Origin: Takakia lepidozioides
Taxonomy: Eukaryota > Streptophyta > Takakiopsida > Takakiales > Takakiaceae
Reading direction: 5' to 3'
DNA: 64,000 bases
NCBI GenBank assembly: GCA_030704615.1
Contig: CM060733.1
Coordinates: forward strand, 4,278,001-4,342,000
Shown here piece after piece: positions 11,516-22,483 of the stretch. Every line of letters begins with the position of its first letter. The stretch's first letter is position 1. Made by a program: the position numbers and the translations under genes. The notes under the pieces are model-generated. The model saw nothing but the letters and a program-made list of their open reading frames with translations. It made no database searches and was not told the DNA's origin.

Positions 11516-11845
11516 TCAAATGTTTATTGCATAGTAATTCACATGATCAATTACGAGTTAATCCTTCTCATGTACTTGGTCATGTTCCCAGTACTTCAGC
11601 TCTCATGGAATGGGACATACTCTGAAGTTGAGATTGATTGACCGCATAGCAGAATTGACCAGTGAACATTCAGTGTGAATAGTTTTTGGATTTCAATTGA
11701 GGAGTAACACCAGTTCATAGATCATATTTTTTTTTGTATCTAGAAAATGATGGTACCATAGGACACTTAAGCTGCTCCAAATTTCACTGTCATAACTGTC
11801 TCTCATAGATCTGAATTGGCATATGTTGTATATGTGGCCATTGCC

Positions 11846-12115
11846 GGTGTCTTTGCTTTCTACCAAGGTCCGGGTATGCTTGGCCGGATATTGAAGTGAT
11901 ATCCGGCGGTTTTGGATGGGTATTTATCCCGTTTAATGAATGTTCTAAAACAAGTCGTATCCATGGATGAGGGTAAAGTTTGAGTGCTTCAAAAAGTTTC
12001 ATTCCGAGTTTGCATAGATTGACACCCACCAACCCTCGATATAACCTATCATGTCATAACATAGAACATCTACCTTATGTTACGTAAAATATAGCACACA
12101 TATACATCTGACATG
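11846..12115 (+). repeat. Direct repeat copy D1
   Basis: This 270-bp segment matches 13695-13965 at roughly 90% by eye, with shared blocks such as CTACCAAGGTCCGGGTATGC and TTGACACCCACCAACCCTCG. The homology stops sharply at GACATG in both copies, exactly where the inverted-repeat arm begins in this copy. It contains no gene. Confidence 0.85.
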
Positions 12116-12116
12116 G

Positions 12117-12482
12117 TCACATCCAGATGCAAATCTGTCATTCATATATATGCTGTCGAGGTTAGGTACAATTGTTAGGAATTGTTGACTGTAATCCATT
12201 TGCGAAGAAGTTTGCAACAATTTTTTTTGTGGTATGCCCTCATGAATAGACAAAAGTCATTTATGCAGCTTTATAGAATCCATCAACCTACAAAATCGTC
12301 TGGTGATGTTAATAATTGAATGAGATGCAAGCATGCAATAAAAAAAAATGATGCCTCTCGAAAGAAATTAACATAATTTGTGGTGTTCCTTCATCCCTAG
12401 GGATTACGGCCTTTCATTGGACAGTGGACACATCAAACATTCCAACAATTGTGTCGCACCATTTACACTATATCATTGAGTT
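12117..12482 (+). repeat. Inverted repeat, left arm
   Basis: This segment is the reverse complement (with small indels) of 14039-14410. Shared words include GAGGTTAGGTACAATTGTTAGG and GTAATCCATTTGCGAAGAAG. Each arm carries a degraded SINE tail, here about 12345-12440 on the minus strand. Arms of about 365 bp would fit a Mutator-like element, but no clean target duplication is seen. Confidence 0.85.
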
Positions 12483-12970
12483 GAGAGATGTCGTTTTTTT
12501 GAAATACATTGTTTCGCCTGAAATCAAATGCCGAGCAATAACGAACGCATATAAATGAGATTTTCCAATACCTGGTGTACCTACATCCCACGAATCCGAA
12601 GAGTTATGAACACAAAAAAGTTTAAGAAATTGACCCATCATCTCATCCAAGTAAACCCAAAAGCACGAAAAAATGTAAAACGAGTGCGGGTGTCATTAAA
12701 TTGACATTAACATAATTAGAATACTTTTCTTATCCAAATAAAATCCCCAAATACCTGTGTACACAACTGCCAGGATCTTCGAATTGCGACTAAAATATTC
12801 ATCTTTCGCTTCTAAAAGTTTAGAATAACAAGGTCTTAAGAATAGCTGTCTTGAAAAGGTCCTCGAGTCTCCAAGCCAAACTACATCCTCTGGTAGGTCA
12901 ATCACTGAGCTAGGTTCCCCATTGCGAATTTTTGTTTGAATTTCGGGTTCTCGTACGCATCTAACAAACT
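12483..12970 (-). pseudogene. Crinkler-like P-loop NTPase fragment
   Basis: The minus strand reads SLLDAYENPKFKQKFAMGN, then (after a frameshift near 12908) LPEDVVWLGDSRT and RPCYSKLLEAKDEYFSRNSK. A likely intron follows, with GT near 12767 and AG just before 12582. The next exon reads GTPGIGKSHLYAFVIARHL, a Walker A motif, and FKKT. Plant and microbial Crinkler/RHS-type proteins have this LF-R-CY-LL ... GTPGIGKS layout. The frame ends within a few codons of the inverted-repeat arm, so the gene was truncated there. Confidence 0.5.
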
Positions 12971-13694
12971 TTGGTTTTTACAACGTGACTGTAAAACATC
13001 GAGCTGTTGGAGGTCCGCCAAGCAGCATGACCCCCACATTGAAGCCTCAAGTTATTTTCAAGTCCCTCAAAAGCCCTTTTCTATGCGCGAAAGAAAAGTT
13101 GGGGGTATTTGTATCTTCACACTCCCTTGTTTAACCTTGACGAGTTGGAAATGACATTCAAGAGTTTTCAAAACACTCGACCAAGAATGAAGTGGAAGAG
13201 TGGTATTATGTAGCAGTGGGTATTGCAAGGACTGTCTTGAAGGCTTGCCCACGAAACTGTTGGATAATGACCTAAGTATGCAACAATCACGTCAATTTTC
13301 GTTAGTTAAATAAATCAACCTTAGTGATACCTCGTCAACGAGGATGTTATCCACTTTTCCTTTATACAATCTTGGAAAATCCAGATTCTTGATTTATTTC
13401 GCTTGTGAAACACATGATGTGCTTCACTACATTAAATTATTGAATTGATTATTTGATTAGTTATGTTGTTTGGATGGTGCTGGTATTTGTGACTTTGTTC
13501 TCCCTATTGTGTTATTCTTTTGCAAGATACCAATTTGTAAGTATATGAAACTTAGAACTTGTAGGATACAGTAGAGAGCCTATTCGTGTGTCGGAACCTT
13601 ATATCTGTTCTATTTCCGTAAAAACATGGGTACCCTATTCTGATTTTTGTGCTCACCCCTCCATTTTTCTTCGCTCACGTAAGTTGTGCTCAAA

Positions 13695-13965
13695 GGTGTC
13701 CTTACATTCTACCAAGGTCCGGGTATGCTTGGCTAGATATTGGGGTGATATCCGGCGGTTTTGGACGGGTATTTACCCGTTTAATGAATGCTCTAAAAAC
13801 AAGTCATATCCATGGATGAGGGTAAAGTTTGAGTACTTCAAAAAAGTTTCATTCCAAGTTTGCATAGATTGACACCCACCAACCCTCGATGTAACCTACC
13901 ATGTCATAACATAGAACATATACCTTATGTTGCGTCAGATTCAACACACATATACACCTGACATG
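13695..13965 (+). repeat. Direct repeat copy D2
   Basis: Second copy of D1 (11846-12115) in the same orientation, lying between the two inverted-repeat arms. Confidence 0.85.
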
Positions 13966-14038
13966 TATTTGAGGGCTTTACGAGTGCTAGAGGTGCAAAA
14001 TGGTTGTTTTTAACGTAGATGCAAATGGGCGAGCCAAA

Positions 14039-14410
14039 AACTCAATGATATAGTGCAAATGGTGTGATACGATTGTTGTTGGGAATGTTTGATATGTCCA
14101 CTTTCCAATGGAAGGCCGTAATCCCTGGGGATGAAGGAACACCATAAATTATGCTAAGTTCCTTCGAGATGCATTATCCTTTCTTTTTTGCATGCTTGCA
14201 GATTCTCATTCAATTATTAACATCACCCGACAATTTGGTAGGTTGATGGATTCTATAAAGCTACATGAATGACTTTTGCCTATTCATGAGGGCCTACCAC
14301 AAATTTTTTTGTTGCAAACTTCTTCGCAAATGGATTACAGTCAATAGTTCCTAACAATTGTACCTAACCTCGGCAGCATATATGAATGATAGATATGCAT
14401 CTAGATGTAC
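14039..14410 (-). repeat. Inverted repeat, right arm
   Basis: Inverted partner of 12117-12482. It starts CTCAATGATATAGTGCAAATGG, the complement of the end of the left arm, and contains the SINE tail at about 14095-14195 on the plus strand. It is separated from D2 by 73 bp, whereas the left arm abuts D1. Confidence 0.85.
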
Positions 14411-14576
14411 AAGCTTCGTTTACTGGGATTCACATGTTCACGACTTATTGCCTAAACCAAGTTTATCCAAGACAAAGGCCTACTACCAAAAATCCCACAG
14501 AGACAATTTACAGATCACTCAACGTTCAACTCAATTCTCAACGAGAACATAAGCCTCTTCTTAATGAAAATAACAT

Positions 14577-14745
14577 CTAACAAATGGCCAAGTGGTTACG
14601 ACATAAAACCATCTTTTTATAAGTAGTCCTGAGTTCAAAATCACATAGGTGTATGTTGGATGTCATCCATTACAGCTAATTAATCCAACTATAAAAATTA
14701 GGGGTCCCCGATCAACCAGTCACCTAACTGCATATGTTACGATAG
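14577..14745 (+). mobile_element. tRNA-derived SINE
   Basis: A box ATGGCCAAGTGGTT at 14584-14597 and B box GAGTTCAAAATC at 14631-14642. It is followed by the family word TGTATGTTGGAT, also present in the next copy. Confidence 0.6.
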
Positions 14746-15025
14746 GTTCCTGACGTTATGAGAGGTTATGGTCGTGGGTTCAAAGCCACATAAATGTATG
14801 TTGGATTCCATAACCCAATATAGCCAAACCCTTCTAAAAAAAAGGTCTTTGGTCAACCGATTATTTAATGAGTACAAGGTAATCTAGGGACTTTTGAATC
14901 TTGGGGAGGTCTGGGCAACCGCATGGCCCTGGAAACAACTCTAAGAAGGTGTCCAGCTTCCAAATGGAAGGCGGAAGTCCACAGTTGTCCTAGTTACGAT
15001 CGTCAGAAGGTGTCTATAATAGTTA
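14745..15025 (+). mobile_element. tRNA-derived SINE, full tail
   Basis: B box CGTGGGTTCAAAGCC at about 14773-14787, then a body with TGTATGTTGGATTCC, and a tail with AAGGTGTCCAGCTTCC and AAATGGAAGGCGG. The A box is eroded. It sits directly after another SINE, forming a tandem pair. Confidence 0.6.
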
Positions 15026-15064
15026 CTTCGCTTCAACCAGCTCCAATAGAACCATGGTATAGAC

Positions 15065-15406
15065 CAGTGTTGGGCGGTTATTTGAATTTCTCTCTAATAC
15101 CCGGCGGTTACCTATCCGGTTATATATATATATGACCGGCGGAATGAAGTAACCGGTCCAGTTAGGAACCGGCGGAGGTCACGCATTCAAATAACCGAGC
15201 AAAAAACCTCTTAAAGAACCGCCCAATACCCGCGGTTATTTGATGAAATCATCGGTTATTTGAGGTTTTTGCAAGTAACCGTAACCGCTGAGGTTATATT
15301 TAGCCATAAAAAATTTAATAACCGCAACCCCGGTTAATAGTTTCCTAAAATTCGAAACAACCGGAACCGCCGGTTATGAAAAAAATCAAATAACCGCCAA
15401 ACATTG
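15065..15406. mobile_element. hAT-type MITE (342 bp) with perfect 8-bp target duplication
   Basis: It begins CAGTGTTGGGCGGTTATTTGA and ends TCAAATAACCGCCAAACATTG, TIRs of about 21 bp with two mismatches. It is flanked on both sides by GTATAGAC (15057-15064 and 15407-15414), a perfect 8-bp duplication diagnostic of hAT elements. The interior is filled with GGTTA/TAACC words (CCGGTTA, AACCGG), giving a strongly self-complementary element. No coding capacity. Confidence 0.9.
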
Positions 15407-15414
15407 GTATAGAC

Positions 15415-18075
15415 CCCACCTTTGAGAAGATAGTTGGCTTCGGCTTGAGGATTCTTTCTCAGGCACAAAATCTCCGAAGCAATATGACATGAAAAACATA
15501 CTTTGCGATGACTAAAGGTCGAAGGTCGGAGACTAGTTTTAGTGTAGAGCAGGAATAGGGTGCCCTAGTGACACGTCATGGTCAGCCATTCATCGTCATG
15601 TCATGTCATTGTCACCACGTTATCATCATGCCGCATTATCATCGTGACCTATGAAATCTTTTTGTCAAATCTGCTTTAATCTTATTTTCTTTTGTTTTTT
15701 TACATATTCAATGTAAGTGTTACAACATTGCACTTCTAAATATTTGAGGTGAGCATGTTTCAAATTACTAATATATTACGATAATACATATATAGTATAT
15801 ATGATACTGATAATAACTAATGAAATGTCAAAACCGGTGTTGTACTGGTATGTGCCAATTGACTTGGGTATGTGCTTGAGTCTCTCTAAAGGTATCAAAG
15901 GACCAACCAGTCAATTGACTTGGGGTTTGCACCAACTATGGACCAACCGGTGGGGGGTGTCATTGAGCAAATACCCAGTTGTCTGTAGAACTTAGAGTTT
16001 AGGGAAAATGACCTAACCACCTGCAAACCATACTAGTCGCAGTATGGTTGCCGGCAATGTTGCGATTGAGACCAATACTAGGGGTGAACAGTTGAAGATG
16101 GGAGTTGTAGGCATTATGACATTATGATGATTGTAATTTTTATTTTATATATTGGAACCTATCTTTATGCTCGGTTTTTCTTCCTCTTTTCAGTGTAGTA
16201 TGATGCATGTGGGGCTCAAACATACGCATAAGGTAGTGGCATCTAGAAGTGTGCGCGACCTTATTATGTCCCCTATTTTTGATGAATGAAGTCACCCTTT
16301 TTATCCTAGTACTGTGCACTTTTGTAAAGGAGGCGATTCAAGGTTAATTATTGCTTTGGATTAGGTACGATGTGAGGTGTTTTGGAGTACAAGGGGCTTA
16401 TTTAATGGTACATTAGTGAAGCTAATTACATAGCAGCCTTTTGATTCTTATTTCAAATTCCTAATTTGTTTTTGAAAGTGGAGGCGAGTGTTTTGGGACA
16501 ATGGCCAATTAATACAGCAACCATGGTGCACCTTATATAGTGTTACAATGCACACATTTTTATCATGCTTCCTTTGCCTAGGATGGCGGAAGAATGGGAA
16601 ATGAGGGAGTTGTGGAGTCTTCTAGCTGTGTCCACGGGGTCGGCTAGTTTAGGGTTCTCAGATGGCCATGTATGAGGAGTTGTAGATAAACTCAGGGCAT
16701 ATTTCAGGGTCCTACTTGGAGTTGTATATGGTCAGATTTTGCACAGGTCGTCATCCCTCCAAAGGAAAGTTATGGGTCCTTCCATAAGTAGATGTGCCCA
16801 ATTCCATGTTGGGAGACCTTTACTTTTGGGCCCGCACATGGCCTAGTTTTGTTTAATTTTTGGGATAGGTGTAGGTGCACATCTTGTGCACTTAGGGCAA
16901 CTTAAAGCACATATCAAGGAGGATTATATGGCATTATAGGATGGACCTACTGAGCAGTAGTGGGATAATATGTACTTTGATTTTGATAATTCATATATAA
17001 TACATCCGTGATTGGAAAATTATGTGCTTTGCACAAATGATTGTTGCTTCATTTGCTATTCTGCTCATATAATTTTTGTGACACTACACCCTCTGAGGAG
17101 TTGCACACTGCTTAAAAGAACACTTGAAGATACCACTACATAATACGTACCACCCCAGTAAGTGAATTCCATCTCAGACCTACTCCTACATGGAATCATG
17201 GCAATACTCCTACAAGCCGCGTATCCTACCCATGCCGCTGTGGATCTACACTGGGAACACTTTGAACAAGAGGTTAGGCTGTAGGCTAAACATTGGAACA
17301 TCCCGATCACTGCTGATCCAGATCCTAAGTTCTGTCAAGATGCAGCTGTGCTGCCTTCGTAACAAGTACACCTAGTACAGTCCACCGATGGCACATTGCC
17401 TTGGAACTGTCACTACTATAAAAATACCTAACATTCTGCATGAATAAGGAAACAACTAGTCTCAGAGATAGTGAGGCCTGAGCCAAGTGTAGAATTGAGG
17501 TTCACATTGAGTAAATGAAGAATTTGCAATTTAAAAGTTTGGAAGTAACAATGGTGAAACCCCACAACAAATGACAAATTTCGCCCTTGGGCCTGCTCTC
17601 AGACTGAGTGTCCCTATTCCCACTTCTCAGAGAGTGTGTGCAGAACTCCTGCAAATAATTTGGTAATCCCAATTAATGTTTGCTACATGCCTACAGCAAG
17701 TAATCAACTAATTCCAACCAAGACTTAGTAACACTACCTAACTGATCTAACGGCAATTCAATGTAGGCTGTCCTTCCAGCTCTTTTCATCTACCTTGGGC
17801 ATATGAATGCTAACCTGTCCTCCAGTCTGAATTTGTGGTTGTCGAGTCAGTAGTGTCTCCTGCTTTCTTCCCACCTCCCTTCTGTTCCAGGGTTACACCC
17901 TTGTATGTCGGAAGGATTACATGCCATTTGTGGACAAACTGGTGGCCAGTCACAAGCTTTCCCGGTGGTTTGAACAGGTCAGCACGAAGACTATTCCCTA
18001 CCAAAACGGCAATTGCAGATGAAGACAATAAGAGAGTGGTCCAGGCATGGCTGCTTCCTTGTAAGCCGTGAAAGG
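15415..18075. other. Gene-free intergenic stretch
   Basis: No supported exon on either strand. A short imperfect duplication of 'CAATTGACTTGGG' occurs at about 15857 and 15913. The right-hand part is downstream of the RING E3 gene and probably contains its 3' UTR. Confidence 0.4.
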
Positions 18076-21000
18076 TCAGGATGAGCCTGTAGTTGAGGGT
18101 CCATCCTTCATTTGGCGCGTGTTGTATGAGTAACAGCTCAAACACTTTTGTGCTATTACATGGAACAGCACCTCACTTTTAACCCCGCAATCATTGCAAA
18201 GAATCCACACCTGCATTCATAAAATGAGAATTTCCTGTTCCTGAGATATTATACATCTTGGTGAAAGGACTTAATTGAAGACAAAATGCAGCAGCAAGCT
18301 GTGTCTGGCAAGAGGATCAATCCAGTCCGGCAGGCAGCTGTCACATATTTGTAACAGTAATATTGTTTCACATCGAAAACCAATTACTGGCAGTTCAGTA
18401 CCAAGGGTGCTGTCACCAGGCTGTGGTTAGGTAACAAGAATGTTATTACTCACTCTACAAGACGGGCTTAATCCATACAAAAGAATGTTTGATGATGCAA
18501 AATGGGCAGCACAACACATGTATCCAATGACGAGGATATTGAAATCCTTGGAAGTCATCTGACTAAAGTCGTCCTGCTCAGAAGAGGGTTCACTCCTGCC
18601 AAAGTATAACTTAAGAGGTCACTTCACACCAAATTTCCATTTGGAAGGTGGACACCTAATGGTCGTAACCGGGGACTCCAAATTCCGGAAGTACCCACAC
18701 ATTAGGTGTCTGGTTGCCCCAACGACCCCTCCTTTTTAATAGCTGGGGTTGGCTATAATGGGTGACTTACACATATGTGGCTTTGAACCCACAACGACTT
18801 GTAAGGCATCCTTCCTAACCACTGGGCCATCTGTTGGACGCTCCATCCTGCTCAAGTTTCTTGACTAGACAGTGGTGCCCAACTTCAAAGCTTTGACAAA
18901 CAGACATCAATTGAATCTGATGTAAAGGCAGCTGACCAGAACAATGCTGAATCATGTCTTCTACACTACTGCTGCACTTGCTATACTTGTACACTTCACA
19001 AAGGGTAATTGGTTGACATTAGACAGAAGTTAGAATTCTTGGCTCTGCAAAACTGGATGGGTATATTATGCTTACCAGCTTGTTTTGATATGGCTCTGGC
19101 ATTGGTGTAGCTGCAACCTGAGCCCATCACAACTTCCGCTAGTGAGGACCAGCCCGACCTCATTAAACCAACCAAGCTTGGACTTTCTTTTGAATTATAA
19201 TTTTTGTTCAAAGATGCGTAACAATACTAGTAAAGTCAAATCATATGGGTAAGACTACTCATCAGACCCCATACACATCACCCACATGCATCCATTCTAA
19301 ATTACCGCGAACCCATAACATAAGTGACTTTATTCAGAGGAGGAAATAGAATGGTAGTATGAGGAACACCTCTTGGTCAATCTGCTCCCAAATTTTCTTC
19401 ATGTCACAGATAGACTTGGAGCATATCGGGCACGAAAATCTACATTCACAGCATATATCCCAACAGTTCCTGTTAGATATCACTGTTCCATCAATCTACC
19501 CCCCGAGAATATTAAAATGGCCTTCACCTTGAACAGCAACCTTCAGTACTAAGTGCTACTATGGCATGGCAACGAACGATGATTTCACCAATCTTTGGAA
19601 CTCATTAGTTTTGAAGTAAACTAGAACGGCATCATGTATTAGGCAATTAATTGGTGGAGGTATGCTGAAAACAGTGTGGAATGGACCGACTCATTGGCAA
19701 CCCAATTAGAACCTCTCAAAATCCAGAAACTTCATACCTATGTCAGAAAAGAAAGAAGGCATCACTAACAACTAGTCGGTCATAAGAGAAGGAAACTCAC
19801 TGAGAGTGCACTTGCATTTCCTTAAGGCAATCCAGGTGCATTGTGTGGCCACATAACATCACACTTATGTCCTTCATTGAATCAAACAGATACTGCACAG
19901 CACCAATGTACCATACCTGAGAAAACTAGCAGCTAGAATGACACCCTCCTGTCTCCTACACTCGTGTATGTCAGTCAACCAACCATGTAACTATGGCCAA
20001 TCAGGGTCCATGCAACATTTGACATGTTCCTTGTCTGTTTATAAGATAGGCAACTTCCATGCCTTTTGTGATAATAACAGGTAAGGATACACCTCAGATA
20101 GAGGATATGCACCTTCAACAATAACAATCAACTGCCCTCCTGATCCAAAACCCCACATTGTGCAACTGCCCTCCTACCATTGCAATGTTCACAATTTACA
20201 AACAACCTGAGAACCATGAGTTGTTGTAGCAGCGAGCATTTTGTGGGCATGTCATACACCATCTGACTGGCCACCTACAGAGCATCGGAACATAGAGCTA
20301 TTTGATCATCGCTTCTGTTTCCATTACTATTTGCAAACCATTTCCAAAAGTACCTGTCAGAGAAGAATTACCTCAAAACACACTGGGCAGTTGTGGTGCA
20401 TTGACTTCTCCACGCATGGGTGTCCTGCTTGTAACACAGTCGCATAGCAACAGCCTGCCACCACACAACATCCATATGAACGCAAATTCAGCAGAGATGT
20501 CAAGAGAAATGAAATTTTTTTACGATCATTAAAGCCTAGCAGGACTCTAGACAGAGTGGTTGGGGAAACCAAGACATCAAAATGTGGATGAATGATGGGA
20601 GAGGAGCATACCACAGCGGTCACAGTGGAAAAAGTTGTCACGTCCTCCAATTCTGAAGCATTAGATGAAGACAGAATATCAGAAAACCATATATCAATGT
20701 GAGAGCCTAGTAGTAAGCTCTTAACTCAACAAACCATACTGCGTTCGTCTACACTTGCTACCAATTCACCTATATATGTTGTCGGTGCAATTAATGGGGG
20801 TAATAAAACGATGGCAACAGTCACCTTGAAGATGACACTTTAGTTCTATACAATTCAGGGTTTAAAGCAGGGTGAATGGCAGGAAAGTAAAGTACCTGCA
20901 AATACCACAAGCGTCGCAATGATACTGCTGCTTGCTAGTCTGCAAAAAGGACAGATTATTTAATCATTTGCCAGCCACATTCTTCACCCAAACATGAGAA

Positions 21001-22483
21001 GAAATGTCTCTACTTGCTCTTACACACCTTTTTTCAACTTCTTCATGTGTCTTGTGCATCTATCTCCTTAAGTGTGCAGCGGATGGACATTAAAGTAAGT
21101 ACGAACATGCAACCAGGCAAGGAAATTGTGCCAACCTCGTCATCAAAGAACTTGCAGGTTGGGCAGAAATACTCGCCCATGCACACCCCACAGTTTTCGC
21201 ACACCTGCTGCACGGCTTGCTCCGTGTTGCAGAGTGAACATATGACCTAAACACAATGATCCACCTTACCCTCAGATAGACTGTAGATAGACCTTCATTC
21301 GTGCAGGAAACATGGGGAAAGAGAATAGCAGCAATTGACAGCCTGATCATGTGGGTTGTCTTTCCCAGAGAAATCCTAAAACAGAAAAATGCAGTGGTCT
21401 ATACTGAGGGTATTAGAGATGCCACACATGGGAATGAGGTATGCTGTACACAAAAGAAGAAGGAAAACAAGTACTGTACCCTTGCGACCTCATGCCGTGG
21501 TAAGTCATGACGCTTTAGGGGATCCTTCTCATTCAGATTCTGTTACCCCATCAGCACAAGCATGTTAGCTTCAGAGAGTTCAGATAGATGAGACCCAAAA
21601 TGAGAGTTCATGACAACACTTCAGCTTCTGGCAGGTGGAGATGGTGTGTGGAACTTAGAGATAGTAAAAGGGTAGGAGGGAGCACAAATGTATCCCACAA
21701 ACACACGGGAAAGCGCGAAGCAGGATATCAGAAAGCTTTGTTGTTCATAGATTTACCTTTGCATCATTGTGGCAATGGCGACAATCGAAGATTTCATTGC
21801 AACATGGGGCTCGAATGCGGCACCTCCGTCTGTAGTGGGCACATCTGCCAATCCCAGAAACAGAAGCAACGAAAGTTCATTCAGGCCCACTCTTCTGCAG
21901 TCAATATACATTCCTACTTGATATATCGCCTCCGTATGGCTGCCTTATTTTGTGTGGCCCCTGGAACACAACCAGCAAAAGTCAAAGGGATTCTGGTCGA
22001 GGACCCATGGAGAGAAAAGGGGAAAGAGATGGTGCAGAATGCCGGGGGAGGGAACTGCCTAGGAAGTAAGGTTGCCATGCTTGTTCCAGTCCATTACTTT
22101 AGGCCCTGTTTCCAACGAGTTAAAAGTACCTTCACTTCAGTTTTAGACCAAAGCTGAACACACTAAAATCTAGTTGTAATTGCACAAACTAGGATGGAAT
22201 CCATGGAGTACACAACTATAATAATATTCTTTGCTGTTATCCAGTGTGAAGAATGCAATATCACTGATTAGAGAAGGACGTCTTTGTAGAAAATCTTCAG
22301 TGCCCTTTATGGTGAAAGTGCATTAGTTACAATAAAGCACAGAATAGAGATCTCATATGCGTACCCATACTCCATAAAACCGGCAGATCGGTCCCTCATG
22401 TCCTCCATGAGATCCGCTGTGAGAGGAGAAATTTTACCACTTCCCAAGTCCAGTACCCTCCGCTCTTCCTCCTGAGCATCCAT
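18076..22483 (-). CDS. RZFP34: CHY/CTCHY/RING zinc-finger E3 ubiquitin ligase
   Basis: Eleven exons join in phase to 294 codons: 22365-22483, 21757-21844, 21480-21539, 21136-21246, 20896-20939, 20612-20652, 20372-20454, 19801-19892, 19370-19439, 19076-19117 and 18076-18210, all with GT..AG introns. Residues about 40-110 form the CHY zinc finger ([35 protein letters not shown]). Residues 112-172 form the CTCHY finger ([39 protein letters not shown]). The RING-H2 has its eight ligands at C177, C180, C196, H198, H201, C204, C216 and C219. A C-terminal zinc ribbon follows (ILCNDC...[12 protein letters not shown]). This is the plant RZPF34/CHYR1 and MIEL1 family; known members ubiquitinate target proteins in ABA, stomatal and defence signalling. 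Length is normal and no break is seen. A SINE lies in intron 10. The start is the first ATG with a family-typical acidic leader. Confidence 0.95.
18605..18845 (-). mobile_element. tRNA-derived SINE inside intron 10 of the E3 gene
   Basis: Minus strand: A box TGGCCCAGTGG (18819-18829), B box GTGGGTTCAAAGCC (18779-18792), body, and tail TAGGTGTCCACCTTCCAAATGG with GTGAAGTGAC. It lies in the same orientation as the host gene. Confidence 0.75.
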
